Shown: positions 43,967 through 53,505, counted from the stretch's first letter. The stretch is DNA of 64,000 nucleotides from Flaviramulus sp. (GCA_030731745.1 JANQTJ010000028.1:31817-95816); one strand, 5' to 3'. The notes: generated from the letters alone by a model not told the origin. Numbers and translations: made by a program.

Positions 43967-44438
43967 TATAGAAAAATTACTAGTAAAGTACGAGAACGGT
44001 GAAACATCCCTTAAAGAGGAGCAAGTATTGAAAAACTATTTTACCAGCGATACTGTTGCTCCATATTTAGAAATGTATAAACCTATGTTTGATTATTTTT
44101 TGGTAAATCAACAAGAGCAATTTACTAAACACGTTCCATTAAAAACTAAGCGAACTTTTAATTACAAATGGATTTCTGTTGCAGCCGTAGCTGTTCTTAT
44201 GTTAGGATTTTATTTTAAAGAGCCTGTGGTATCTTCTTATAACGAATATACTTATGGAACTTACGATAATCCTGAAGAAGCCCTTAACGAACTTGAAAAT
44301 TCGTTAGCCATGATTTCAAATCATTTTAATAAAGGAACCTCTACTGTAAATTATTTAAATGAGGTAAACAAAGGTACCTCTACACTAGGGTATTTAAATG
44401 AAATTGAAAACACAACCAGTATAATTTTTAAAAAATAG
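43953..44438 (+). CDS. Probable anti-sigma factor with short repeats
   Basis: A 161-residue protein: N-terminal helical part (VKYENGETSLKEEQVLKNYF, typical of the start of such anti-sigma proteins), one membrane span (KWISVAAVAVLMLGFYF), and an outer tail holding two copies of a 13-residue unit, NKGTSTVNYLNEV and NKGTSTLGYLNEI. Position directly after a sigma gene supports the role. No metal-binding motif. Confidence 0.7.
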   Translation: MVLNNIEKLLVKYENGETSLKEEQVLKNYFTSDTVAPYLEMYKPMFDYFLVNQQEQFTKHVPLKTKRTFNYKWISVAAVAVLMLGFYFKEPVVSSYNEYTYGTYDNPEEALNELENSLAMISNHFNKGTSTVNYLNEVNKGTSTLGYLNEIENTTSIIFKK

Positions 44439-44473
44439 AAAAAACAAAACAATAATAAATTAAAATAAAAACG

Positions 44474-45034
44474 ATGAAAAATAAATTAATAGTATTTGTA
44501 ATGGCGATTATGTTATTACCATTAACAGGGATGGCACAAAAGGATATCTTTGAAAAGTATAGCGACGATTCTAATGTTACTTATGTATCCATTAAACCTA
44601 AAATGTTTCAAATGATTGCAAAAATGGGTATTAACGTAGATGATCCTGAGGCAAGAGCTTTTATGGATATGGTTAATAGTATTACCAGCTTTAAAACCAT
44701 TGTAACAGATAACAAAGTGATTTCTGCAGATATATCTAAATGGGTAAAATCTCGTGCTAGCTCGCTTGAAGAATTGATGGAAGTTAGAGATGATGGGACC
44801 AATGTAAACTTCTATGTAAAAGAAGGAAAAGATTCAGACCATGTAAAAGAGCTTTTAATATTTGTGAATGGCATAGATAAAAAGATGGATGATAAAATTG
44901 AAATTAATGGTAAAGAGCGTAAAATTGAAACTGTAGTGGTTTCACTTACTGGAGACATTAATTTAAATGAGATTTCTAAACTTACTGATAAGATGAATAT
45001 TCCAGGAGGGAAACATTTAGAAAAAAGTAAATAA
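44474..45034 (+). CDS. DUF4252 exported protein
   Basis: A 186-residue exported protein (signal LIVFVMAIMLLPLTGMAQ, Ala-Gln cleavage) of the DUF4252 family, with VTYVSIKPKMFQMIAKM, MDMVNSITSFKTIVTDN and KELLIFVNGIDKKMDD. The family occurs in Bacteroidota beside sigma/anti-sigma pairs, but its role is unknown. A DUF4252 lipoprotein follows 11 bases later. Confidence 0.82.
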   Translation: MKNKLIVFVMAIMLLPLTGMAQKDIFEKYSDDSNVTYVSIKPKMFQMIAKMGINVDDPEARAFMDMVNSITSFKTIVTDNKVISADISKWVKSRASSLEELMEVRDDGTNVNFYVKEGKDSDHVKELLIFVNGIDKKMDDKIEINGKERKIETVVVSLTGDINLNEISKLTDKMNIPGGKHLEKSK

Positions 45035-45045
45035 AAACAGCAATC

Positions 45046-45588
45046 ATGCAACGAACAATCAAATATATTATTTACACCTTTATAACCACAGTTATGTTAA
45101 CTAGCTGTGGTAATGAGGTAAGTTTACAACGCTATTATGTAGACAATCAGGAATCTAAAAATTTTATTACTCAAGATTTACCACTTTCTATGATAGAAAT
45201 TGATAAATCAAACTTTACAGAAGAGCAGTTAGAAGCTTATGCATCTGTTAGTAAATTAAATTTTTTAGGTTACAAGTCTAATGATTCTAATATGGAAGCT
45301 TATAGCTCTGAAATTGAAAAAGTTAAAACTATATTGAAGAACAGTAAGTATAATGATTTGATGGAGTTTAGTGATAAAGGCAATAAAATACTTGTAAAAT
45401 ATGTTGGTGATGATGATGAAGCAGATGAGGTTATTGTTTTTGGAAGTTCAAAAGAAATCGGCTTTGGAATTGTTAGAATTTTGGGAAATAATATGAATCC
45501 GGAAAAAATGATGACTTTAATTTCTACTATGCAAAATTCTAATATGGAGACATCTAAATTTCAAGATATTATGAATTTTTTTAAGTAA
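45046..45588 (+). CDS. DUF4252 lipoprotein
   Basis: A 180-residue lipoprotein (TVMLTSCGNEVS). It shares the DUF4252 plan with the protein before it: DLPLSMIEIDKSNFTEEQLEAYASVSKLNFLGYK, YNDLMEFSDKGNKILVKYVGDDDEADEVIVFGSSKEIG. The two are distant paralogues with different anchoring, one soluble and one lipid-anchored. Function unknown. Confidence 0.8.
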   Translation: MQRTIKYIIYTFITTVMLTSCGNEVSLQRYYVDNQESKNFITQDLPLSMIEIDKSNFTEEQLEAYASVSKLNFLGYKSNDSNMEAYSSEIEKVKTILKNSKYNDLMEFSDKGNKILVKYVGDDDEADEVIVFGSSKEIGFGIVRILGNNMNPEKMMTLISTMQNSNMETSKFQDIMNFFK

Positions 45589-45617
45589 ATAGGAATTCAT
45601 TTAAATATGAAAACAAT

Positions 45618-45648
45618 AAAAAAGCTTCCTTACAAGGAAGCTTTTTTA
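45618..45648. terminator. Bidirectional terminator
   Basis: Perfect stem AAAAAAGCTTCC / GGAAGCTTTTTT. The last codons and stop of the small - strand gene lie inside this hairpin. Confidence 0.88.
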
Positions 45649-45842
45649 TTTATATCGTCTTGGTTCTTGGGATTTACTTTGACTTTTGAAATGGTATAAA
45701 TCAAGTTTATAATGATAGCTAAAAAAACAAGTGTAAAACCAGTTAAAACAACAAAATTATCAAGGATGTCTAGAATACCGAAAACAAAAATGCTTCCTGC
45801 TAAAAATCCGGTTAGTATTAAAGATTGATTGTTGCTTAACAT
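45630..45842 (-). CDS. Small two-span membrane protein
   Basis: A 70-residue protein with two hydrophobic helices (SLILTGFLAGSIFVFGILDIL and FVVLTGFTLVFLAIIINLIYTI) and a basic cytoplasmic tail. It lies six bases downstream of purB. The stop is within the terminator loop, which is unusual but compatible with expression. No family recognised. Confidence 0.55.
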   Translation of the reverse strand: MLSNNQSLILTGFLAGSIFVFGILDILDNFVVLTGFTLVFLAIIINLIYTISKVKVNPKNQDDINKKASL

Positions 45843-45848
45843 AAAAAA

Positions 45849-47192
45849 TTAAATTCCTGTAAAGTTACTAGGGGTAATACGTTTTAATTCTTCTTTTATT
45901 GTATTAGATACTTCTAATGTATCAATAAAATTAGAAATTAAGTTTTGATTAATTTTTTCATTAGTTCTCGTTAAACCCTTTAATGCTTCGTATGGATTAG
46001 GATAGCCTTCTCTTCTCAAAATAGTTTGAATAGCTTCAGCAACTACTGCCCAGTTATTTTCTAAATCTTCTGCAAATTTAGGTTCGTTTAATAATAACTT
46101 ATTTAAACCTTTTAATGTGGATTTAAAACCAATTATTGTATGTCCAAAAGGCACACCAACATTACGTAAAACCGTACTATCTGTAAGATCTCTTTGTAAT
46201 CTAGATATTGGTAATTTAGCAGATAAATGTTCAAAAATAGCATTAGCAATACCTAAATTTCCTTCTGAGTTTTCAAAATCTATCGGATTTACTTTATGAG
46301 GCATAGCACTACTTCCAACTTCGCCGGCTTTAATTATTTGTTTAAAATAATCCATTGATACATAGGTCCAAATATCTCTATCTAAATCAATTATGATAGT
46401 ATTAATTCGCTTTAAGGCATCAAAAAGCGCCGCCATATGGTCGTAGTGTTCAATTTGTGTTGTTGGGAATGAATGCTGTAAACCTAATTTTTCTTGAACA
46501 AATTTACCTCCAAAAGCTTTCCAATCAATATTCGGATAAGCTACATGGTGGGCATTAAAATTACCAGTAGCTCCGCCAAATTTTGCAGCACTAGGGATGT
46601 CATTTAATAAATTGAATTGTTCTTCTAAACGCACCACAAAAACGGCTATTTCTTTACCAAGTCGGGTAGGAGATGCTGGCTGCCCATGCGTTCTTGCTAG
46701 CATAGATATGGATGCCCAATCTTTTGATAATTCTTTAAGTTTATTTAGGATAATCAAATATTCTGGGACATACACATCATTCATAGCTTCCTTTATACTT
46801 AAAGGAATTGCTGTATTGTTTATGTCTTGTGAGGTTAAACCAAAGTGGATAAATTCTTTATATTGAGATAATCCTAGAGCATCAAATTTTTCTTTAATAA
46901 AATATTCAACGGCTTTTACATCATGGTTTGTAACACTTTCAATTTTTTTAATAGCTAGTGCATCATCCGTTGAGAAGTCATTGTAAATAGCTCTTAAATT
47001 ATCAAAAACTGAATTTTCAACAGCTTTAAGTTGTGGTAAAGGGATTTCACACAAAGCAATAAAGTATTCAATTTCAACTAAAACACGATATTTTATTAAA
47101 GCTTCTTCAGAAAAATAATTAGCTAATTCATTTACTTTATTTCTATATCTTCCATCAATTGGTGAGATGGCATTTAATGCTGATAATAACAT
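45849..47192 (-). CDS. purB: Adenylosuccinate lyase
   Basis: A 447-residue enzyme splitting adenylosuccinate to AMP (and SAICAR to AICAR). Landmarks: SPIDGRYRNKVNELANYF, TNHDVKAVEYFIKE, FGLTSQDINNTA, ARTHGQPASPTRLGKE and the signature GSSAMPHKVNPIDFENSEGN with the catalytic Ser. I choose the ATG at 47192. A TATCTTTG element at 47217-47224 places the transcription start near 47211, so the longer TTG start at 47219 would be outside the mRNA. Confidence 0.96.
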   Translation of the reverse strand: MLLSALNAISPIDGRYRNKVNELANYFSEEALIKYRVLVEIEYFIALCEIPLPQLKAVENSVFDNLRAIYNDFSTDDALAIKKIESVTNHDVKAVEYFIKEKFDALGLSQYKEFIHFGLTSQDINNTAIPLSIKEAMNDVYVPEYLIILNKLKELSKDWASISMLARTHGQPASPTRLGKEIAVFVVRLEEQFNLLNDIPSAAKFGGATGNFNAHHVAYPNIDWKAFGGKFVQEKLGLQHSFPTTQIEHYDHMAALFDALKRINTIIIDLDRDIWTYVSMDYFKQIIKAGEVGSSAMPHKVNPIDFENSEGNLGIANAIFEHLSAKLPISRLQRDLTDSTVLRNVGVPFGHTIIGFKSTLKGLNKLLLNEPKFAEDLENNWAVVAEAIQTILRREGYPNPYEALKGLTRTNEKINQNLISNFIDTLEVSNTIKEELKRITPSNFTGI

Positions 47193-47264
47193 ATTTGCTT
47201 TGTTTTTTTGAAGTTGCAAAGATACAAAGAAAGTTAGAAGTGTAAAGTTTGAATTAATAACTTA

Positions 47265-47834
47265 TTATTGGATTTTTTTAATTTTTTTTAAAATGTGCTT
47301 AGCTCTGGATTTATAACCAGCACTTTCGCTTTGAAAGTTTTGCTGTAAAATTTCAGACAGTTCCTCATAAATCCATTTTGAATTTTTTCCAAATAGAAAA
47401 AGTGTTTCCATTGTATAAGCTTTTGTGGCTGTTTTTTGATTGGAAATTAACCAATCAAAACAAGATTCAACAATACGTTTTTCATACACGGGTAATAAGG
47501 TTTTTTTTATTGTATTTTGTTGCTTAGAAGAGAAAGTTGTTGCTATAAATTGACACACCTTTGCAACTGGTCGAACTGCAGAGTTTAAATGAATTTTATG
47601 GATATTCTTTGTAAAAAAATCTAAATGAGGTACCAAAGCATAAATATTATCATTAATAACAAACTCAAAAACCCAAGCAGCACGATAAGATACTTTATCA
47701 TCAACCATAAACATAATTTCTAAAAGTTTCGGAAATAAGTTCATGTCTTTTAAAACCATATCGGCATATTTTAGCCTACTTTTTTTACTAGCATCAACAA
47801 AGCTCAATTCTTTATAGAATTCTTCAAGTGTCAT
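47265..47834 (-). CDS. HEAT-like helical protein
   Basis: A 189-residue all-helical protein with repeat-like segments (YRAAWVFEFVIND, LNSAVRPVAKVCQFIATTF, TKAYTMETLFLFGKNSKWIYEEL), the look of ARM/HEAT repeats. It often neighbours purB in Flavobacteria and is sometimes mislabelled as a lyase. It has no catalytic motif I recognise. Divergent to the haem-binding gene at 47876. Confidence 0.65.
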   Translation of the reverse strand: MTLEEFYKELSFVDASKKSRLKYADMVLKDMNLFPKLLEIMFMVDDKVSYRAAWVFEFVINDNIYALVPHLDFFTKNIHKIHLNSAVRPVAKVCQFIATTFSSKQQNTIKKTLLPVYEKRIVESCFDWLISNQKTATKAYTMETLFLFGKNSKWIYEELSEILQQNFQSESAGYKSRAKHILKKIKKIQ

Positions 47835-47875
47835 GGAATAATTTTCATATTTTTATATTTCTAAATTTATTTAAA

Positions 47876-48349
47876 ATGAAATTAATAAAAAAGATATTAT
47901 TAGCATTATTGTTGGTGTTTGTTGTTGCTCAATTTTTTGGGCCAGAAAAAAATCTAGGAAACCTTAGTTCTATTGAGCCCTTTTTAGCTGAAACTAATCC
48001 GCCTGAAGATGTAAAACTAATTTTAAAAGAAACTTGTTATGACTGCCATAGTGATGTTACAAGATATCCTTGGTACAATAATATAACACCAGTTAATTAT
48101 TGGTTGAATGATCATGTTAAAGATGGTAAAAAACATTTTAATATGTCTAATTGGGAAGGTAGTTCTGTGAAGAGAAAAGATCATAAATTTGAAGAACTTA
48201 TTGAAATGGTTGAAGAAAAAGAAATGCCATTAGAGTCTTACACTTGGACACATAGTGAAGCAAAACTTTCAGACAATCAAATAAAATCAGTTGTAGATTG
48301 GGCAAAAAATGTACGAATGATGTATGCCCTTGAGCCAAAACCAGAGTAA
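47876..48349 (+). CDS. Haem-binding domain protein (cytochrome-like)
   Basis: A 157-residue protein with an N-terminal membrane anchor (KKILLALLLVFVVAQFF) and one c-type haem motif ETCYDCHSDVTRYPWYNNITP, characteristic of the haem-binding family PF14376. A Met in EKEMPLESYTW is a possible distal ligand. Located in the periplasm, anchored to the membrane. I prefer the ATG at 47876 over the longer frame from 47828, which would start inside the divergent gene. Confidence 0.88.
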   Translation: MKLIKKILLALLLVFVVAQFFGPEKNLGNLSSIEPFLAETNPPEDVKLILKETCYDCHSDVTRYPWYNNITPVNYWLNDHVKDGKKHFNMSNWEGSSVKRKDHKFEELIEMVEEKEMPLESYTWTHSEAKLSDNQIKSVVDWAKNVRMMYALEPKPE

Positions 48350-48425
48350 CTATTTCTGTTTTTTGGTTATAGTTTATATCCAAAAAAAATAGAAAATTTT
48401 ACATTGAAAAAATATTTTTGAATTA

Positions 48426-49664
48426 GTGGTAAAAAACCTCTTAATAATCGGTTTTGTTTGGCCAGAACCAAAAAGTTCTGCTGCAGGAAGCAGGATTTTG
48501 CAGCTAATTGATGCGTTTCAGATTAGTGATTACAAAATAACTTTCGCTTCCCCTTGTTCAAAAAGTAAAAACGCTTTTGATCTTGAATCTATTGGGGTTT
48601 CTCAAAAAACTATAGAACTAAATAATCCTAGTTTTGATGTTTTTGTAAAAAAACTGAATCCAAACGTTGTTTTGTTTGACCGTTTTATGATGGAAGAACA
48701 ATTTGGCTGGCGCGTATCAGAGCAGTGTCCGGATGCTTTAAGAATTTTAGATACCGAAGATTTACATTGCTTAAGAAAAGGAAGGCATCTAGCCTTTAAA
48801 GACAATAAGCCTTTTGATCTTTCTTATTTATTCAACGATATTGCTAAACGAGAAATTGCAAGTATATACAGGTGTGATTTGAGTTTGATTATTTCTGAGT
48901 CTGAAATGCAGATTTTAAAAAATGATTTTAAAGTTGATGAAGCACTACTAGTTTATTTGCCTTTTCAATTAGAAGTTATTAATGATGAAAGTTTTAAAAA
49001 ACTTCCAGATTTTAACGAAAGACAGCACTTTGTAACCATTGGTAATTTTTTGCACGAACCCAATTATAATGCAGTTTTATATTTAAAAGAAACTATTTGG
49101 CCATTAATAAGAAAACAATTACCCAAGGTACATTTAAATATTTATGGTGCTTATGCTTCACAAAAAGTTATGCAACTACACAACGAAAAATATGGTTTTT
49201 TAATAAAAGGTTTTGCTGATGATGTGAATAAAGTTATGAAACTATCTAAAGTTTGTTTAGCACCTATTAGGTTTGGTGCTGGTTTAAAAGGGAAATTAGT
49301 AGATGCCATGCAAAATGGTACTCCTTGCGTAACTTCAACTATTGGAGCAGAGGGTATGTTTGGAGCATTAAACCCTAATGGTTTTATTGAAGATAATCCA
49401 GAAGAGTTTGCTAAAAAGTGTGTGCAACTTTATACCGATGAAATTCTATGGAAAGAAAAGCAACAAAGCGGATTTAATATTATAAATGTACGTTTTAATA
49501 AACCTTATTTTCAACATAAATTAATTACAATAATAAATGAGAATGTTAGATTTTTAAAGCAAAAACGCATGAATAATTTTACAGGACAAATGTTACATCA
49601 TCATACCATTCAAAGCACCAAGTTTATGAGTAAATGGATTGAAGAAAAGAATAAAATTAATTAA
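48426..49664 (+). CDS. Glycosyltransferase, family 4-like
   Basis: A 412-residue GT-B glycosyltransferase: N-terminal start NLLIIGFVWPEPKSSAAGSR, and the C-terminal half with VTIGNFLHEPNYNAV, KVCLAPIRFGAGLKGKLVDAMQNGTPCVTSTIGAEGM, the nucleotide-sugar pocket of this family. The start is GTG at 48426; no ATG lies close. It probably acts on cell-surface glycans. The 3' end overlaps the convergent J-domain gene by four bases. Confidence 0.88.
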   Translation: MVKNLLIIGFVWPEPKSSAAGSRILQLIDAFQISDYKITFASPCSKSKNAFDLESIGVSQKTIELNNPSFDVFVKKLNPNVVLFDRFMMEEQFGWRVSEQCPDALRILDTEDLHCLRKGRHLAFKDNKPFDLSYLFNDIAKREIASIYRCDLSLIISESEMQILKNDFKVDEALLVYLPFQLEVINDESFKKLPDFNERQHFVTIGNFLHEPNYNAVLYLKETIWPLIRKQLPKVHLNIYGAYASQKVMQLHNEKYGFLIKGFADDVNKVMKLSKVCLAPIRFGAGLKGKLVDAMQNGTPCVTSTIGAEGMFGALNPNGFIEDNPEEFAKKCVQLYTDEILWKEKQQSGFNIINVRFNKPYFQHKLITIINENVRFLKQKRMNNFTGQMLHHHTIQSTKFMSKWIEEKNKIN

Positions 49665-50107
49665 GCTTCCACTTCACTTTTTTTAATTTTACGATACAAA
49701 AAGTTATTAAATATGTTGCGTTTGGCAAAACGCGTTAACTTATCAGCTTGACAAAGTTTGATGTATAATGCTTTATTTACACCAAAAAACTCATAAGTTT
49801 CACCATCTAAAAATGTTATTTCTAAAACCATGCCTTTGTGTTGCCAATCTATAATTGGCGCACAAATAGTTTCATTAAAAGAATCTAAATTAGCTGCTTT
49901 CGTTTCAGGAGAAATACTTACAAGAAAATGATATGCATCAATAATTTGTCGGCTTTTTAATTCTGCTTCGATTCCTTTTTCATCACCAGCTTGAAACTTA
50001 TCAGGATGCCATTCTTTTACCAAATTTCTATAAGTAGTTTTTAGAGTTTTTAAACTCATATCATTCTCAATACCAAACAATTTCTTGTATTCACTAATAC
50101 GTTTCAT
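49661..50107 (-). CDS. J-domain / KTSC-domain protein
   Basis: A 148-residue protein joining an N-terminal J domain (KKLFGIENDMSLKTLKTTYRNLVKEWHPDKF with intact HPD) to a C-terminal KTSC-like domain (MVLEITFLDGETYEFFGVNKALYIKLCQADKLTRFAKRNI). The first would stimulate a DnaK-type chaperone; the second is a small domain of unknown function. No DnaK or GrpE gene is near. Confidence 0.85.
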   Translation of the reverse strand: MKRISEYKKLFGIENDMSLKTLKTTYRNLVKEWHPDKFQAGDEKGIEAELKSRQIIDAYHFLVSISPETKAANLDSFNETICAPIIDWQHKGMVLEITFLDGETYEFFGVNKALYIKLCQADKLTRFAKRNIFNNFLYRKIKKSEVEA

Positions 50108-50218
50108 GTGATTTTTTTTCTAAATAAGGCGCGAAGATAGTCTTTTAAATGAATCTACTTTAATATTTCTTCATACTATCTTGTTTTTTAATAGCTTTGC
50201 AGCTTTCAAAAATATACT

Positions 50219-51859
50219 ATGATTTCAGTTGATAATTTAGCAGTAGAGTTTGGTGGTAGTGCATTGTTTAGTGACGTGTCTTTCACTATAAATGAAAATG
50301 ATAAAATTGCCCTAATGGGTAAAAATGGTGCAGGAAAATCTACAATGATGAAGATTGTTTCTGGAAAACAGAAAGCGAGTAGAGGGCATGTGCGTTTTCC
50401 AAAAGATGTCGTGATAGCCTACTTGCCTCAGCATTTGTTAACTAAGGATGATTGTACTGTTTTTGAGGAAGCTTCAAAAGCCTTCAATCATGTATTTACC
50501 ATGCGGGACGAGATGGATCGTTTAAACAAAGAGTTGGAAACCAGAACAGATTACGAGTCTGATTCGTACATGAAAATTATTGAACAAGTATCAGATTTAG
50601 GAGAAAAATTTTATGCCTTAGAAGATGTTAATTATGATGCTGAGGTAGAAAAAGCATTAAGAGGTTTAGGTTTTAAACGTGAAGATTTTAATCGATTAAC
50701 AAGTGAATTTAGTGGTGGTTATCGCATGCGGATTGAATTGGCTAAAATTTTATTACAAAAACCAGATCTCATTTTATTGGATGAGCCTACTAATCATATT
50801 GATATTGAATCTGTTATTTGGTTAGAAGACTTTTTGCTGAATAAAGCCAAAGCGGTTATGGTTATCTCTCACGACAAGGCTTTTATTGATAATATTACCA
50901 ATAGAACTATTGAAGTGACTATGGGGCGTATTTACGATTATAAAGCAAATTATTCTCATTATTTACAATTAAGAGAAGATAGACGTTCACATCAAATTAA
51001 AGCATTCCAAGAACAACAAAAATTTATTGCTGATAACATGGCTTTTATTGAACGTTTTAAAGGCACCTATTCTAAAACGAATCAAGTGAGTTCTAGAGAA
51101 CGTATGCTAGAGAAATTAGAAATTATTGAAATTGATGAGGTTGATACTTCTGCTTTAAAATTAAGGTTTCCCCCAGCACCGCGATCTGGAGATTATCCAG
51201 TAACGGTTAAAGATTTATCAAAATCTTATGATGAACATATTGTATTTAAAAATGCTAATATGTCTATTGCTCGTGGTGAAAAAGTATCCTTTGTTGGACG
51301 AAATGGTGAAGGAAAATCAACGATGATTAAATCTATTTTAGGTGAAATCGATTTTGAAGGGCATTGTGCTTTAGGGCATAATGTAAAAGTAGGATACTTT
51401 GCTCAAAATCAAGCCTCTTTATTGGATGATAACTTAACTATTTTTCAAACGGTTGATGAGGTTGCAGAAGGCGATATACGTACGCAAATTAAAACTATTT
51501 TAGGGGGTTTTATGTTTAAAGGAGATGATATTGATAAAAAAGTAAGTGTACTTTCTGGTGGAGAAAAAACAAGATTAGCCATGGTAAAATTACTCTTGGA
51601 GCCAGTTAATTTATTGATTCTGGATGAGCCAACAAATCATCTTGATTTAAAATCTAAAGATGTTTTAAAAGAGGCTTTAAGGAATTTCGAAGGTACTTTG
51701 ATTCTGGTTTCTCACGATCGTGATTTTCTGCAAGGGTTATCTCAAAAAGTTTTCGAATTTAAAGATCAACGTGTTATTGAGCATTTTGAAACCATTGATG
51801 ACTTTTTGGTTCGTAATCGTATTGAGAATTTAAAACAGATAGATTTAAAAAATAAGTAA
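50219..51859 (+). CDS. ABC-F family ATPase
   Basis: A 546-residue soluble protein with two ABC domains and no membrane part. Walker A: GKNGAGKSTM and GRNGEGKSTM; signatures: FSGGYRMRIELA and LSGGEKTRLAM; Walker B: LILLDEPTNHID and LLILDEPTNHLD. The linker between domains is the ABC-F helical arm (SHQIKAFQEQQKFIADNMAFIERFKG). ABC-F proteins act on the ribosome in translation control or antibiotic resistance. Most like the YbiT/EttA group. Confidence 0.94.
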   Translation: MISVDNLAVEFGGSALFSDVSFTINENDKIALMGKNGAGKSTMMKIVSGKQKASRGHVRFPKDVVIAYLPQHLLTKDDCTVFEEASKAFNHVFTMRDEMDRLNKELETRTDYESDSYMKIIEQVSDLGEKFYALEDVNYDAEVEKALRGLGFKREDFNRLTSEFSGGYRMRIELAKILLQKPDLILLDEPTNHIDIESVIWLEDFLLNKAKAVMVISHDKAFIDNITNRTIEVTMGRIYDYKANYSHYLQLREDRRSHQIKAFQEQQKFIADNMAFIERFKGTYSKTNQVSSRERMLEKLEIIEIDEVDTSALKLRFPPAPRSGDYPVTVKDLSKSYDEHIVFKNANMSIARGEKVSFVGRNGEGKSTMIKSILGEIDFEGHCALGHNVKVGYFAQNQASLLDDNLTIFQTVDEVAEGDIRTQIKTILGGFMFKGDDIDKKVSVLSGGEKTRLAMVKLLLEPVNLLILDEPTNHLDLKSKDVLKEALRNFEGTLILVSHDRDFLQGLSQKVFEFKDQRVIEHFETIDDFLVRNRIENLKQIDLKNK

Positions 51860-51860
51860 A

Positions 51861-52655
51861 TTAAAATGAATCATCCAGCAGTTCGACCTTTATCGTTTGT
51901 TTAATCGGAATAGCTGCTGGTCCAAATTGATTAAACATAGGAACGTCTGCTGCATCTCGACCATAAGCAACAGATACATAGCTCCCTTTTTTTTGAGTTT
52001 GTGTAGCGTCAAAAATATACCACTGGTTACCCACAAAAGCTTCAAACCATGCATGCATATCCATCGGCTTCAATTCATGTAAATAACCAACTACCATACG
52101 TGCGGGGATACTTAAACTTCTGCATAATGCAATCCCTAAATGAGCTAAATCTCTGCATACGCCTTGTTGTTTGTAATTAACTTCTATAGCCGAAATAGGG
52201 TAGTTGCTACTTTCAGGAATATAAGCTATGTTGTCTTTAAGCCAAGTTTCAATAGCTTCTACTTGATTGTAACCAGGTAATTGATTTAATGTTATATTAT
52301 TAGCTAAATCACTAAACCGGTCTGATTCACAGTATCTGCTTGGAAGTAAATAAATAAGAACATTATCTGGAAGATTTTCAATTTGTACAAAAGGCGCATT
52401 TTTTTCAATATTAACATCCTTTGATGTTTTTACATTAGCCATAGTTGATATGGTAAATAAACCAGGAGGTGCTGTAATACGTTGGCATAAATTCCCGTAA
52501 GTATCTGTGTATTCGTAGGCTTTTATTTTTGGTTTAATAGTGTATTTTTCACTAGCAATCCATTGTTTTGCACCACTTCTAGGTCTTAACATTAATATAA
52601 ATGGCGTGGGTATTTCAATGTTAAATACCAATTTACAGCTTACTCGTAATAACAT
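51861..52655 (-). CDS. Transglutaminase-like cysteine peptidase family protein
   Basis: A 264-residue cytoplasmic protein with a beta-rich N-terminal part and a transglutaminase core. The triad is visible as Cys in GVCRDLAHLGIALCRSL, His in MDMHAWFEAF and Asp in WYIFDATQ. The family includes peptidases and uncharacterised enzymes. The target here is not known. It lies one base past the ABC-F stop on the opposite strand. Confidence 0.88.
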   Translation of the reverse strand: MLLRVSCKLVFNIEIPTPFILMLRPRSGAKQWIASEKYTIKPKIKAYEYTDTYGNLCQRITAPPGLFTISTMANVKTSKDVNIEKNAPFVQIENLPDNVLIYLLPSRYCESDRFSDLANNITLNQLPGYNQVEAIETWLKDNIAYIPESSNYPISAIEVNYKQQGVCRDLAHLGIALCRSLSIPARMVVGYLHELKPMDMHAWFEAFVGNQWYIFDATQTQKKGSYVSVAYGRDAADVPMFNQFGPAAIPIKQTIKVELLDDSF

Positions 52656-52799
52656 AATCCATTTATATTTAAATATTAAATCTAATAAAAGTAGATTATA
52701 AAATTAGGATAATAAAACTGTATTTTACTTGTGTTTTATGTATTAATCTAGGTGGTATTTTAAAATAAGAATAAAAAAATCATCTTAAAATAACAAATA

Positions 52800-53480
52800 T
52801 CATGGTATAAGTAGTTTTATCAATTGTTTAATACCAATTGTTGCAAGTTCTGGTATTACGGTTAAATTCTTTCCACTATTTATGCTTGGCTTTGGGTCAA
52901 TAAAATAAGTTGGCGTGTTTTCTGGCACATAATGCATTAAACTGGCTGCAGGATATACTTGCATTGAAGTTCCTATAATAATCAAAATATCTGCGGTTTC
53001 ACAAATTTCAACAGCATGCTCAATCATCGGAACATCTTCTCCAAACCAAACAATATGTGGCCTTAATTGATAACCTTTTTTGCACGTATCTCCTAAGATT
53101 AGGTCTTTTTTCCACTCTAAAACATCAGTTTCATCAAACGTGCTTCTTACTTTTAATAGTTCACCATGTAAATGGATAACACGGCTACTGCCAGCACGCT
53201 CATGCAAATCATCTACATTTTGAGTAATAATTGAAACGCTAAAACCTTTTTCTAAATTAGCTAAATATTTATGGGCCTCATTTGGTTTTACTTCAAATAA
53301 TTGTTTTCTACGTTGATTGTAAAAGTCTAATACTAATTCTGGATTTTTTCTAAATCCCTCAGGGGTTGCAACTTCCATAACATCATGGCCTTCCCATAAA
53401 CCATTTTCATCTCTAAAGGTTTTTATACCACTTTCGGCACTCATACCAGCTCCCGTTAGTATAACTATATGTTTTTTCAT
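52800..53480 (-). CDS. NAD-dependent protein deacylase (sirtuin)
   Basis: A 226-residue Sir2 enzyme: GAGMSAESGIKTFRD, QNVDDLHERAGSSRVIHLHGE with the catalytic His, and PHIVWFGEDVP. Tyr and Arg in DFYNQRRKQL match class III (CobB/SIRT5-like) deacylases that prefer acidic acyl groups. The zinc-binding cysteines of E. coli CobB (two CxxC pairs) are nearly absent; only one Cys remains (DTCKKGYQ), so zinc binding is probably lost. Divergent to trmH. Confidence 0.92.
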   Translation of the reverse strand: MKKHIVILTGAGMSAESGIKTFRDENGLWEGHDVMEVATPEGFRKNPELVLDFYNQRRKQLFEVKPNEAHKYLANLEKGFSVSIITQNVDDLHERAGSSRVIHLHGELLKVRSTFDETDVLEWKKDLILGDTCKKGYQLRPHIVWFGEDVPMIEHAVEICETADILIIIGTSMQVYPAASLMHYVPENTPTYFIDPKPSINSGKNLTVIPELATIGIKQLIKLLIP

Positions 53481-53505
53481 GTTATAAATTTACTAATTTT
53501 GGTGC

